39,866 nt of DNA from Zopfochytrium polystomum (taxonomy: Eukaryota > Chytridiomycota > Chytridiomycetes > Chytridiales > Chytridiaceae). The position numbers and the translations under genes were made by a program. Below, piece by piece: positions 1 to 10,620 of this stretch (positions are counted from its first letter, which is position 1; every line of letters begins with the position of its first letter). The stretch lies in contig JAIVFJ010000451.1 of the NCBI GenBank assembly GCA_025765615.1, positions 1 to 39,866 on the forward strand, given 5' to 3'. The notes under the pieces are model-generated. The model saw only the letters and a list, made by a program, of their open reading frames with translations, was not told the origin of the DNA and did not search any database.

Positions 1-103
1 TTGGCAGAAAGGAGGGCTCCTCCAGGCAGGCTTTTTTTTTTGTTATTCTTCCGATTATTTTGGGCTGGTTTTACCTGGGCTTCCCACTTTATTGTCTTTG
101 CAG

Positions 104-1300
104 TTATTCATTGATCGCTATTACCACCAATTATCCAGACCGCGGACCAGTCATCCTCATGCACGGCTTGTTTCAAAGTGCCGGAGTGTGGGTAACCAAC
201 GGGCGCAGCTCGTTTGCATTCTACCTTGTCGACCAAGGGTACGATGTCTGGCTCGGCAATGTGAGTGTCCACACCTGATCTTTATCGAGAAGATGGCAAC
301 GATTCTGACGACTTCTCTTTCGAACACCCACCAGAACCGCACCGTCTTCCCCCGGCACCTCCGGTACCATCCGAGCAGCCCGGCCTTCTGGAACTGGTCC
401 CTCGACGACCTCGCGATTCACGATATCCCGACGCTCCTCGCCCTGGTGCGGCACAAGACGCGCCGCCCGCGCGTCGCCTACGTCGGACACTCGCAGGGCA
501 ACTCGCAAATGTTTCTGGCGCTCGCGCTCAACCCGTCACTCAACGCCCACCTGTCGGTCTTTGTCGCCCTGGCGCCCGCGGTCTACCTCGGCCCGCTGCT
601 CGACTCGTTCCCCGTGAACTTGCTGATGCGGTGTCCGTCGGCGCTGTATAGGAGGCTGTTTGGCGTAAAGGGGTTTTTGCCTGTGATGGGCGTCGTGCAG
701 CGGTGGGCGCCGCCGATGGTGTTTATGACGCTGGCGTATCATATGTTTCATTATTTGTTTGGGTGGTGAGGATGGTTGTTTTTGTTCTTGTTTCCCCTGT
801 TTTCTTTTCGTTTGGTTGACAAAAACCGCAACCTCACAAAACCCCCCGCGCAGGACCGACACGAACTGGAACCCTGCCAACAAGCCCGCCTACTTCCAAT
901 TCACGCCGCGCCCTCAATCCGCCAAGCTGCTGCACCACTGGGCACAAATGGGCTCCGCCAAGGTCGTCCAACCCTTCCGCGCGCAGCACCCCCCCAGCCC
1001 CGCCTCCGCCTCGGCCAGTCCCGCGACCCCGCACTACGACGTTACGGCGGTGCGATGCCCGCTGGCGCTGTACTACGGCACCAAGGACACGATCGTCGAC
1101 GCGCGGCGGCTGCCACCGTGAGTGCTGGGCGGCACGCGGGCGAGGGGTGCGACTCGTTCGCAGTCGAGGAGGTCGACGGGTACGAGCACATGGACTGCCT
1201 GTGGGCCGTGGACGCCGGGGCGAAAGTGTGGAGGAGAGTTGTCAAGGTGTTGGAGGGGGTGGAGAGGTGGGAGATGGAGAGGGCCGCGGCTTCGCGGTGA
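104..1300 (+). CDS. Acid lipase / steryl ester hydrolase (alpha/beta hydrolase), 5' partial
   Basis: Secretory-type neutral/acid lipase of the LIPA / yeast Yeh-Tgl family, which hydrolyses steryl esters or triacylglycerols. The first visible exon starts after an acceptor at 102-103, so the N-terminal lid region lies outside the window. Visible blocks are the oxyanion segment 'GPVILMHGLF' followed by 'WVTNG' and 'GYDVWLGN', the nucleophile elbow 'GHSQG', the catalytic Asp in 'YYGTKDTIVD' and the catalytic His in 'GYEHMD'. Exons are about 104-260, 335-765, 854-1117 and 1164-1300. The first two junctions are in frame. The last is not: the donor GTGAGT at 1118 and the acceptor at 1162-1163 leave the C-terminal block in another frame. 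This is either a one-base error or a damaged gene. The family call is secure; the exact substrate is unknown. Confidence 0.88.
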
Positions 1301-4218
1301 CCGGGTGGTGTGCTTTCGTTCCTTTTCGTTTTTTTCTTCTTTTCTATTGTTTTGGTGATTCTGTCGTTTTGGGTTAGAGGCGGGCTCCGGTTCCCCGTCG
1401 CTGCATGTGTCCCGTTTGAGGAGCGCATATTGCTGGGGGTTGGTGCAATTGTGGGGGAGTTTTGAGCTGTTGCTTCCGTCCTGTCAGCGCTGTCCCCCTT
1501 TGATCTGTGGAAAACTGGGTGATGGCATGGCATGTTGGATGACGGATTGAATGTTTCGACCGCACTTGACGGGAAGGAGGAAAAGAGATAGAGTGGGACA
1601 AGGCAACACGTACTTTTAGTAACATACAAAAAAAAAACCACGCCCAGATGGGTTTGAAGGCGCTTGGCTCGGCTTGGATTGTGCGTTCCGGACTCTTTTG
1701 TCCGTAGGTTCCTTTTTTTTTTTTTTGCACGAGCACGGCGAAGAAGCAAACGGCCAAGAAGCTCGCCTCCGATCCATCCGCACCCGCCTGTGGCATTTCA
1801 AAAAAGCTGAAAGCTCAACCAAGGCATGGGTCAGTTTCGCTTTCGCCTCTTTAAGCTGGGCTTGCGGGCCGTGTGGTTTGCTGGCTCGGGGTGCTTGCAG
1901 GTTCGGAATTTCCTGGCCGGCGCTCCATCAGTTTTCGTTCGAGGTCGCCAAGATGGAACTTCGTCCAGAGGTCCCGGTGCCACCCGGGGTTTACGACTTG
2001 GTCTGGGCCGCGTTGGCGAGTTTCAAAAACATAGCGTATATGCTTCACTCGCTGCAGCCTCCCTGGGGCCCTGGGGAAACTCGTGCTGGTGTTCGCGATA
2101 GCGCTGGCCCATTCAGCCATTTGTACTGCTGCTTGAGCCTACGATCGCATGCGCTGCACCGGAGCAGCGGGGGTTCCTTGGGGATTAACCGCTCTTTTCC
2201 GAATTTTCCCAGTCTCCCGTTCCCATTGTCCGTTTTCACTTCGTGCAAATTTCACCTGCTTGTTTGTCATACCCACCCCCCATCGCACTGCAAGAGACCA
2301 GGCGACCGACGCTTGGCCCGCCCCCCTTCCCCCTCCCCTTCTCGCAACCCCGCTCCACTCGCACCAGTAGAGTGAGATTCGATTGGAACACCTGCCGAGG
2401 CGTTCGCAGAACCAGGAGGAATGAGCATTTACAAAGGGGCTCCCAACTCTTTGAGGCACTGCGCTAGTTCCTTGAGCGCCGGCATTTTTTGCCAGGGAAC
2501 ACTGTGAGATTATACTCACTCCTTTGAGCCTGTGATCTGGGCCCTAGAGTGAGGGAAAGCAAATAATAGGCTAAACTAACTTTATTGGGCTGTTGTCTTG
2601 GGGGTGTTTCAACCCTACTACTTGCCTAGTCCACAAAGTATCCCTACTGATCTGTCTAACAGGGTCTCAAACACAAAGAATGACCATTCAGAGGGACAAT
2701 CCTCTGAAGGATCAGTGTGGGAGCACCAATTACTTGCGTGGCTGCAAGCCAGTGCAAGGGAAAAAGGAAGGGCGCTCCCAAGGGCGCAACACAACTGCAG
2801 AATAAAGAGAGAGAAGAGGGAAACAGGGGTTTTATCTCAGGAACCTAATCTCAAATGCAACAGGAGCGGTAAATGGGGCAATGGGACAGACAGGGCGCAA
2901 CCTAGCGCCCCTCGTCACAGACAGTGCTGCAGGAGCCCTCGTTGTCACCAGCGACAAGGGGGAGAGAAGGGAGTCGACTATGTAGGGGTCAGAAGTTCGC
3001 CAGCAGGGAACTTGCACGCAGAAGCACCTGCGGTCGTACACGCACCCTGCTGGGCTGCGTCAGCACAATCACTCAACCAACGGGCTTTATTGCATCGCAC
3101 TCGTACTCATACGTCTCACTCTCACAGCAATAGGACTGAGGCAGGCGCTCGTAGATTGAACTCTCAGGTGTCGTGGGCCACACAGAGCGTGGCCACCAAC
3201 ACCCTCGCAGGGACGGAAAGTTTGGGGACGACAACACTGTCATCATTGCCACCGCCACCACTGTTGTTACAGTGGGCGAGTGCTGGGGATCCTCCCTCCA
3301 ACACAGAGCTGGCAATACACAGTCGCTGGCAGGGCCAGCTGCATTCCCCACCCACAGCCCCTTAAGAGGAGGCCCACTAAGGGACCATGTACACATCCAG
3401 GTGTGTACCATCTCTCACTACCCTCACCTTGCAAGCCAGATGGATTTGAAGGGACTCTGTACTGGTGGCGAAGGACGGAAATCAGATTGAAGAAAAAAGG
3501 AAAAAGAGAAATGGCCCCAAAAACAGAGAGAGAGAAAATTGACAAGTCAACCCCCCTGACTTGGAGCATCCACCACAAATGCTCTAAGTCCCCCCAACCC
3601 AATGTGTGTATGTACAAGTGCCGAAAATAAATAATAAATTATGCCTGCTTGGGGTACAGCCTGTCAGGCACCCCATCCCTAGGCAGTCAGGCAGTCTCCG
3701 TTAGTCACCAAAAAGAAAATATGTTGAGAAAACCCTGGCGCAACGGAAACTGTTAAGACAAAAGTAGTAAAAGCAGGCCCAATATAAAGACAGGTTAGCC
3801 ACAAATACACTTTGATAACGCCTTGGAAACTAAAGACCTGGGAATAATAATAGGGGTCCCGATCCTTGTGGTTTTATGACAGGTACACTTTCATTTTGCA
3901 AATAAAATCCCTTGTCACAACACCGCCAGTTCCACGCACTTGAATGGTGCAAAAGCAGAGGCTTGGACCTGAAGTGCACAACATGGGCAGTCGACTCAGC
4001 AGCGAAATTTGGTCAGCTGGATGTTTTGAATTGGTGGAAAGATAGTGGGTTGGGGTCGTCCCTTCGTTAACTGCTTTTCGCTCACACAGTCCAATTAAAG
4101 AGAGCACTGTTTGACTCCTGTTGTCCAACTGCTCCCATTTGCACTCATTTTAGAGACTCCGGCGCAGCGGTCGCCTGGTGGCGGTCGTCTTCTTGATTTG
4201 GAGGCAGTGTAGTCAGCG
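1301..4218. other. Gene-poor stretch, no confident gene
   Basis: No family could be recognised on either strand over 2.9 kb. A plus-strand open stretch around 1926-2100 reads like coding sequence ('VPVPPGVYDLVWAAL') but has no supported start or partner exons. From about 2480 to 3870 the base composition shifts: less GC, many stops, AATAAA-like strings near 3630, and runs such as GAGAGAGA. This would suit a decayed transposable element or a solo long terminal repeat, but I found no matching termini or target-site duplication by eye. A T15 tract lies near 1711-1725. Confidence 0.4.
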
Positions 4219-4241
4219 TTGAACGCAGACTTGTTTTTGAC

Positions 4242-4801
4242 GTGGTCTGCAAATTCACTCAGCTTTCTTCCACTTCCTCATTTTTATGCCTCGGCAAGGA
4301 TTATGGCACTTTCAACCGTATCCTTGCCAGTTCCCTCCACATCCATGGAGGCGGTTGCAGCAACTGCGGAAGGCGGAGCACTGACTGGACCAGGCACCAA
4401 CACGGTGCAGCAGCAGCAGCGGCAGCGGCGGCAAAAGCTGTTGGAGGATCGACGGCAATGCTTTCTGGCGCGTCCGATGCGCCGAAGGATTGGGTGGCCA
4501 GTTCGGTGTGAGCGACGGGACTACTGCTCGCAGATCCTTCAAAGACTAAACACATCGATAAGCTCGTTATTTCCAGGCATGGAGTATGCTGAAGAAAGGG
4601 CAATTTCCTCAGGGTTGGGGTGCCCTGAAGAAATACGCCCACTGCATGTTGTTGAGCTGGGCCACTTACTGCAAGTGTGTTGCCGGCCTATCAGGAAAGC
4701 TGAAAGGCGTGCCGACCATGACAACGCCCAGCTCAGCTGGCGTGGACGAAACAGGAGTACCAGCAGCGGGGGTAGCAGGGATAGCCAGCTGCTTTCCTTG
4801 A
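4242..4801 (+). CDS. Possible small two-exon gene, unknown product
   Basis: Weak candidate. A first open segment with an alanine run ('HQHGAAAAAAAAAKAVGG') reads into 'DAPKDWVASS'. An intron at 4506-4576 (GTGTGA to TTCCAG) then joins it in phase 0 to 'AWSMLKKGQFPQGWGALKKY', and a stop follows at 4799-4801. The join is in frame and the result looks protein-like, with a hydrophobic 'CMLLSWATYCKCVAGL' stretch. However, this frame has no ATG upstream of the alanine run. The overlapping frame from the ATG at 4303 reads the same repeat as glutamines instead. A start exon or an indel would be needed. No family was recognised. Confidence 0.25.
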
Positions 4802-4809
4802 TGCTTTGA

Positions 4810-5424
4810 TCACCCAGAGTGCGTTCAGAGACCACTTCATGCTTTGATCATCCAATGTTCGTTCAGTGACCTGGGACCGCTTTCTCTGAAACTTCGTCAA
4901 ATCTGAGACAGTACACTGTGACCTGGCTACTTATTGTCAAAACAATGGTCTGCCAATGATTTCCTCTTTGCAAAAGCTGCATAGGAAAGCTTTCGTGCGT
5001 TTTTGCTCCATCAATGGGAATTCCCAATTTTGCTCGGATCTACTTTAGCTCATCCGCTGGCGTTCAAGCCATTCCGTCGCCCTGCGTACGCACTGCACGA
5101 CGGCGTGCGACGGCGTAATGGCTTGGCGCCTCGGAGGGCTGAAGTAAACCGAAGCTGGGAAATCTCGTTGACTCCAAAATGGCAAACGCTTGGCCTCATT
5201 TCGATTTCGCCCCTTTGTTTACTCTCCACGCTTGCCACCATTATCCGGGCAACATGAACGGATCTGTATTTATTTGTTTGTTTGTCGTCTTCCCTCTCGA
5301 AAGCAAAAAAATTCAACTACACACCTGTCCACCCACCCAACTTGGCAACCTGCGCAGCTCAACCAAGAGGAACCAAGCGGAGCCAAGCGACTAGCAGCCC
5401 AGGTTTAGTCTCCCACGTCTCCAC
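4810..5424. other. Intergenic, nothing recognised
   Basis: About 600 bp between the weak candidate gene and the 3' end of the phosphoglycerate mutase gene. No coding segment, RNA gene or repeat could be supported. It presumably contains the 3' untranslated region of the minus-strand gene that ends at 5425. Confidence 0.4.
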
Positions 5425-7404
5425 TCAGTGTTTGATCAGGCTGACTCCCGTCATCGCGTCGGGCTTTTGCAGGCCCATCACATCGAGGACTGTCGGCGCA
5501 ACGTCGGCCAAGACGCCGTCGGCTCCTTCTTTGAACGCGTACTTTTTCGACGTCATGATGAAGGGGACTGAGAGGGGCGAATGGGAGCGAGGGGAGAGGA
5601 GGGGGTTTCGATCGGGCCGAAGGGGGAAAAAAAAAATAAAGGAAAACAGATTAAAAAACAGTCGCTCACGGTCCACCAACGGTAAAGGCCCACTCACCAG
5701 GGCTGGTCGTGTGCGCCGTGTGCGGCGTGCCGTCCGCCGCAAGCATCTTCTCGGCGTTCCCGTGGTCCGCCGTGACAAACAGGACGTAGCCGTTCTCCAC
5801 GCACCCGCGGTAGATGATGCCGATGGCGGTGTCGGTCGCCTCGACGCCGAGCTTTGCGGCGTCGAGGATGCCCGTGTGGCCGACCATGTCGGGCGGCGCA
5901 AAGTTGCACATGACGAACGGGAACTTGTTCGTCGCGATGCGCTCGGCGACCTTTTCGCCGACCTCGACGGCGCTCATGGACGGCTTGAGGTCGTAGGTCG
6001 CGACTTTTGGGGACGCGATCATCTCGCGCTCCTCCAGGGCGTACTGCGCCTCGGTGCCGCCGTTGAAGAAGAAGGTGACGTGCGCGTACTTTTCGGTCTC
6101 GGCGACGTGGCACTGCGGGACGCTCTTTGCGGCCAGCCACTCTGCGAGCACGTTGTCCATCGTTTGCGGCGGGAAGATGACCTTAAACGGATAGTCGGCC
6201 TTGTACTGCGTCATGGTCGTGATCTCGAGGTCCTTGGGCAGGTGTTCGCCGACCGGGTACGGCGCGGGGGAGATGCCGAGAGCCGCCGTGATCTCGCGCA
6301 TCCGGTCGCTGCGGTAGTTGAAGCAGACCACCGTGTCGCCGTCGCGCAGCGTGCCCCGCGCGTCCGACGCCACGATGGGTTTCAGGAACTCGTCCGTCTC
6401 GTCGCGCGCGTACGACGCCTCGACCGCCGCCGCAAAGGCGTCGTAGTCGGGCGCGACGGTGGCGTTGAGCACCGGCGCCGCGGGTCCCTGCAGCAGCGCG
6501 TCGACCGCGATCTTGACGCGCTCCCAGCGCTTGTCGCGGTCCATCGCGTAGTACCGGCCGACGACGGTCGCGAGAGTGCCGTACCCGCCGAGCGTCTCCT
6601 GCGTGTACTGTTGCAAGGTCTTGAGGTAGCCGTGCGCCGAGCGCGGAGAGGTGTCGCGGCCGTCGGCGACAAAGTGGATGAAGGCCTCGGGAACGCCTGC
6701 GTCCTTGGCGGCCTTCAGCATGGCGTGCAGGTGGTTTTGGTGGGAGTGAACGCCTCCGTCCGAGATGAGCCCGAGGAAGTGGATGCGGCGCGATCCGGTG
6801 GGGTTGGACGCCCGCGCAAGCGCTGCGGCAAAGTTGGGTTGGTTTTTGAGGGTGTCGTTTTTGAGGGAGAGGTCGATGCGGACAATGTCCTGGTTTCATT
6901 CAAGCGTGGAAACAAAGATGATCTCTAGAGGTAAGAGGTTCCGTCTTCGCTTTTTTTTGTGGCGGTTCGAGCACTGACCTGGTAGACGACACGCCCGGCC
7001 CCGATGTTCAGGTGGCCGACCTCCGAGTTACCCATCAAGCCGTCCGGAAGCCCGACGGCAAGACCATGTGCCGCAAGTGGAGTGTACGGATATTCTGCGG
7101 CGAGCTTCGACATGACTGGAGTGGCGGCCTGACGGATCGCGTCGCCTTTGGCGGCTTCGGGAGTGTCTGGGGCGATGCCCCACCCGTCGATCACGATCAG
7201 ACAAGCTTTCTGGTTGGTGGTGGGTTTGGTTGGTTGGTTGGTTGGTTGGTTCACCGGTCATGCGGGAAGGCGGTGGGGCGGAGAGAAGGAAGGGTATTCA
7301 ATGTTACTACCGCTGTGGGCGCGCGAAGTCCGAAGCGGTGGTGGTGGGAGCGAGGGCGTGTGCGTGCGACGCTCTCCGCGGATTACCTGCTGGACTTCAG
7401 TCAT
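5425..7404 (-). CDS. gpmI: 2,3-bisphosphoglycerate-independent phosphoglycerate mutase
   Basis: Glycolytic and gluconeogenic enzyme that interconverts 3- and 2-phosphoglycerate without a bisphosphoglycerate cofactor, using two metal ions and a phosphoserine intermediate. Exons are 7387-7404, 6979-7209, 5698-6889 and 5425-5567, all joining in frame to give 527 residues, the usual size. The alkaline-phosphatase-like core is complete: 'LIVIDGWG' (first metal-binding Asp), '[15 protein letters not shown]' (catalytic Ser), 'SDGGVHSH', '[11 protein letters not shown]', '[10 protein letters not shown]', 'FFFNGGTE', '[12 protein letters not shown]' and '[11 protein letters not shown]'. The first coding exon has only six codons (MTEVQQ). 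A GTG-initiated reading through a GGTT repeat is also open, but the spliced ATG start matches the family better. The plant/filamentous-fungus enzyme type, rather than the yeast cofactor-dependent type, is typical of many basal fungi. Confidence 0.95.
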
Positions 7405-8104
7405 GATCGATGGCGATTGATTGACGGGTTTGTTTGTTCGATTATTTTGTTTCTTTTGTTTTTATTTTTATTTTATTCTTCGTTTTTGGTTGTTTTGGGT
7501 TTGGTCATTATCGGGAAGCGATCGCGGATACGATGAGAGCTGAACAAGGAAAAAAGCCCATCATCATTCATTCATTCATTCATCATGATGCACACTCACT
7601 CTGGGGTCAACCTGAATTGATGTAGATGGATGGCTTCTGAGACTAACGATCAGTTACAGGTTAATTGGTGCTTACTCCCGTCGCGAATTAGAGCGTGATT
7701 CGGTGCAATCAGCGATGGCCAGTCAACGCGCTGTTGTCATCTACCAACTCTCGAGTCTACTTGCTCTTGCCGACCTTTTTCATCAACATATTATGAAAGC
7801 GAATATATCCCCAGTGGGAAATTGGGGGGGTTTCAAAAATTGGCACACTCTCAGCAAGTGGCGCTCCAACACGGCTAACTTTAGTAAAAGGCGAAAGTTA
7901 GAATCGCATTGAACTGTTGGAACGCCAGAGAGGAGACACTGAGGAGCTATGGGAAATAGAACAGCCCTTTTTATACTGCTAGGGGAGCTGCGGACTGCGG
8001 AATCGGAAAATTCAGCGATATGCGTGACATGTCGCCCCCACTTCTGACAAGGTAGGTTTCACGTTGTTCTTTATTTGACTGACAAGGCTCGAGGGGAGTT
8101 GTGA
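7405..8104. other. Intergenic, likely promoter of the phosphoglycerate mutase gene
   Basis: 700 bp between the start of the mutase gene and the stop of the methyltransferase gene, both on the minus strand. It holds T-rich blocks around 7434-7500 and a short imperfect ATTC repeat at about 7563-7590. No coding segment could be supported. Part must act as promoter for the mutase gene; specific elements cannot be assigned by eye. Confidence 0.4.
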
Positions 8105-9040
8105 TCAACGGGCAACAGCATAGAAGCAGTCCGTGATGTATGGGTAGACGATGCGCCCCTCCGCGTCCCTCTCAAACTCGACCGTCGCCAGATAATCCAA
8201 CACTGTTCGCTTCACCCGCTCCTGCTCGTCCGCACCTAGCGTGTTGATGTAAGACTTGGACAGCACGCGCCGCCAAATCGCGTCCACTCCGTCCACCGCG
8301 ATCGTCCTCTTCACCTGGTGGTGGACCAGCGGCAGCTCAAACCAGTCCCCGACCTCGGGCACCTCCTCAAACACCTTTCTCCACCGCCCCTTGCGGTACT
8401 GCGGCGCCGCGGCATCGTATGCCTCGTATATTTCGCGCAGCCCACGCACCCACGGGGTGGCGGGGTCCTCCATGTTCCACACAAGCGCCAGCACGCCCCG
8501 CGGCGCCAGCACCCTTCGGAACTCGGCGACCGCCTCGCGCGAGTCGAACCAGTGGAACGCCTGCGCCGAGATCACCACGTCCGCCGCGCCGTCGGCGACA
8601 GGCAGCTGCGTCGCCGTGCCGTCCACACACCGCACGTTGGGGAACCGCTCCGCGAACGTCGCACGGAACGCCGCGGACGGCTCCACCGCCGTCAGGTGCG
8701 GGTATCGCCCCGCGAGGAGCGCCGTGAACTTGCCCGTGCCGCTCGCGACCTCGACGATGCGCGCCGAAGACGGCGGCGAGGGAAGCAGGTGCGGAGGCAA
8801 GAGGTGCGGGAGGCACTCTTCGGGGAATCCTGGGCGCGCAGAGTCGTAGAGCGCACCGTCCACGAAGCCTGCGGCGGCCACCGAGTGGATCGCATTGGAA
8901 TTGGAGGACGAAGACGCAAACATGGCTTTTGCAATGGTCGATGTTGTTGTACAGCCGAAAAATCGAGTGGAAGAACGTTGGCTGGGAGGGACAAGCGGCG
9001 ACCGCAGCAGAAGACGATTGAGATGGCGATAGAGACGCAT
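8105..9040 (-). CDS. SAM-dependent methyltransferase (class I), likely mitochondrial
   Basis: Single-exon gene of 311 residues. After an N-terminal leader it has a Rossmann methyltransferase fold of the Methyltransf_11 type. Motif I is 'IVEVASGTGKFTALL' (SAM binding), followed by the acidic 'TAVEPS', then 'ADVVISAQAFHWFD', the form seen in the yeast trans-aconitate methyltransferase Tmt1/Crg1 group, and 'LAPRGVLALVWN'. The first 39 residues are rich in Arg, Ser and Leu with no acidic residue ('MRLYRHLNRLLLRSPLVPPS'), which resembles a mitochondrial targeting sequence. An internal Met at 8923 would give a cytosolic form starting 'MFASSS'. The C-terminal 90 residues, with 'FELPLVHHQ', fit the substrate-binding cap of this group. 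The substrate cannot be deduced. Confidence 0.88.
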   Translation of the reverse strand: MRLYRHLNRLLLRSPLVPPSQRSSTRFFGCTTTSTIAKAMFASSSSNSNAIHSVAAAGFVDGALYDSARPGFPEECLPHLLPPHLLPSPPSSARIVEVASGTGKFTALLAGRYPHLTAVEPSAAFRATFAERFPNVRCVDGTATQLPVADGAADVVISAQAFHWFDSREAVAEFRRVLAPRGVLALVWNMEDPATPWVRGLREIYEAYDAAAPQYRKGRWRKVFEEVPEVGDWFELPLVHHQVKRTIAVDGVDAIWRRVLSKSYINTLGADEQERVKRTVLDYLATVEFERDAEGRIVYPYITDCFYAVAR

Positions 9041-9311
9041 CTGATTGCGGTTTATAAGCAGTCGGTGGAAATGATGATCACGTCTTCCCGTGCCTCCCTC
9101 CCTCCCTTCCTTCCGGTTTTTCCGGCGATTTCTTCCGAGAGTTCCCGTTTTGGTCGGGTTGGCTTGTCTTGATCCGGCCATCACCGGAACACTTTCTTGC
9201 TCCGAAAAAGCCTCCATCGGGCAGGTAGAGCACAGATGGAAACAACGTGTTGCGGCAATACATAAACGTTTAAAGTCGAAAGGATTCCGAATCACCACAC
9301 CACTCCCAGCT

Positions 9312-10534
9312 TCACCCGATCGCCTTGCTTAAATCATCAGGCGGCCACTCAGCCTGCGCAAACGTCATCAGCCGCTTGATGGACTGAATCCACTTCCGCT
9401 GAGCTTCGTCGTTCAGCGCGTGCGCAACTTGCGAGCTCGAAATTTTTTCACGCGCACTCCGCTCGTGGATACCAACCATCGTCACGCCGATGGGCCACGC
9501 CGCATTCCCGATGGACAGCTTCAAGTACGACTCGTTCGCTTTCAGGTACTCGCGATCCTGCATATGCATACAGATCTCCGTGACGCGGGCCATGATATCA
9601 GGCGGATGGGTGCCCTCCTTCAAGCCTCGGAAGAACGGCTTCAAATACTGCGCGGACTGGGCCTGCGTTGCCGCAGCGAGGCGGCCCTGCGCGGAGCGCT
9701 TCTCATCGTCGGGGCGCCGGGTGAGCGCGCGCTCCCACTCGTTGAGGACGCGGCGGAAGTAGACGCCGACGAGCGAGCGGCAGCGGTCGGGCTCCTTGTC
9801 GAGGAGGCGTGGGGACACGGCGGTGGTGTCGATGCCCTCGAGCTCGCGCGCCTTGCGCTTCTTGCGCTCCTCGGCGGCCTCGTCCACGCCGGCCTGCCGC
9901 GCGAGGAGCTCGAGCGCGAGCCCGCGCTCGGCGTTTTCGAGCAGCGACTGGAAGTCGTTGCGCTGGCCGTCCGTGCGCTCTTCGAGGGTGCCGAGGGACT
10001 TTAGCCGGCGCAGGCGCTCGGCTTGGGTTTCGCCAAACAGGCGGATCGGCTCTCCTCGGGCGCGAAATCGCGAGCGAATTTCTTCTTCGGGGAGCTGGAG
10101 CTGGAGGGTGATGTCGTCGGTGTCCTCTTTTGAGCCGGTGCCGCTGCTGCCGCTGTTGGCACCCGAACCGCTCGAAGCAGTTCCGCTGGCCTTTCCTGCT
10201 GTGGAAGACGAACTTCCCGACTTCGACGCCGCACCGCCTTTACTGGTTCCATTCGCATCTGCGTCCTCCGTCGAGGTCTTGAGTTGCTCCTCCAAACGCT
10301 CCAGATCGCCCCGCTTTAGGTATACTTTTGGCTTTTTCTTGGCAGGGCCATCGGATGGCGCAGCGACAGCCGCAACCTGCTTTAAAAGCGCTTTCTTTCG
10401 TTCGATCTCGGCCTATTCAGTTTAACCAGACCAGGAATGATCAGAAGCGGTTGGTCTCGTTCAATGACCCAGCACATCACGACAGCGCGACAGCTTCGAC
10501 AAATGGGCTTCCAACCCACCTTGATGGCATCCAT
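9312..10534 (-). CDS. PRP18: Pre-mRNA splicing factor Prp18
   Basis: Second-step splicing factor that acts with Slu7 on the U5 snRNP for 3' splice-site joining. There are two coding exons. A 15-base first exon (MDAIK, 10520-10534) is joined in phase 0 across an intron starting GTGGGT to 9312-10412, giving 371 residues. The N-terminus '[12 protein letters not shown]' and '[16 protein letters not shown]' match the family. A 45-residue Ser/Gly/Thr linker follows, then the PRP4-like SFM motif '[20 protein letters not shown]'. The C-terminal Prp18 helical domain contains '[19 protein letters not shown]', '[10 protein letters not shown]' and '[20 protein letters not shown]', the conserved loop that contacts the spliceosome. 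It is divergently arranged with BUD31, another spliceosomal gene. Confidence 0.96.
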
Positions 10535-10620
10535 CGAACCAGACCCAAAACAGCGACCCAAACTTGTCAGAACTCTCCCTGTCCAGTTTTCTGTCCAAAC
10601 ACAATCTGCCCTTTCTTGAC
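10535..10620. promoter_or_regulatory. Shared divergent promoter of PRP18 and BUD31
   Basis: Only 86 bp separate the PRP18 ATG (minus strand) from the BUD31 ATG (plus strand). Both genes must therefore be transcribed from this segment, or from start sites lying inside the neighbouring gene. No clear TATA element is visible. Both products are spliceosome components, so shared control is plausible. Confidence 0.65.

Noticed and set aside
1730..1830. Lys-rich plus-strand segment resembling a histone tail ('AKKQTAKKLASD')
   Set aside because: No histone fold or any continuation follows in a spliceable frame, and the acceptor would be non-ideal.
5282..6928. 548-codon open frame on the plus strand opposite the phosphoglycerate mutase
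   Set aside because: It is the antisense shadow of a GC-rich, strongly codon-biased real gene and has no domain similarity.
7028..7261. Start of phosphoglycerate mutase at the ATG or GTG just upstream of the AACC repeat
   Set aside because: The ATG there is in the wrong frame and the in-frame start is GTG. Splicing from the six-codon exon gives the family N-terminus.
8318..9172. 284-codon open frame opposite the methyltransferase
   Set aside because: Antisense shadow, Arg-rich from GC-rich codons, no family features.
9420..10425. Plus-strand open frames opposite PRP18
   Set aside because: Antisense shadows of the conserved PRP18 exon.
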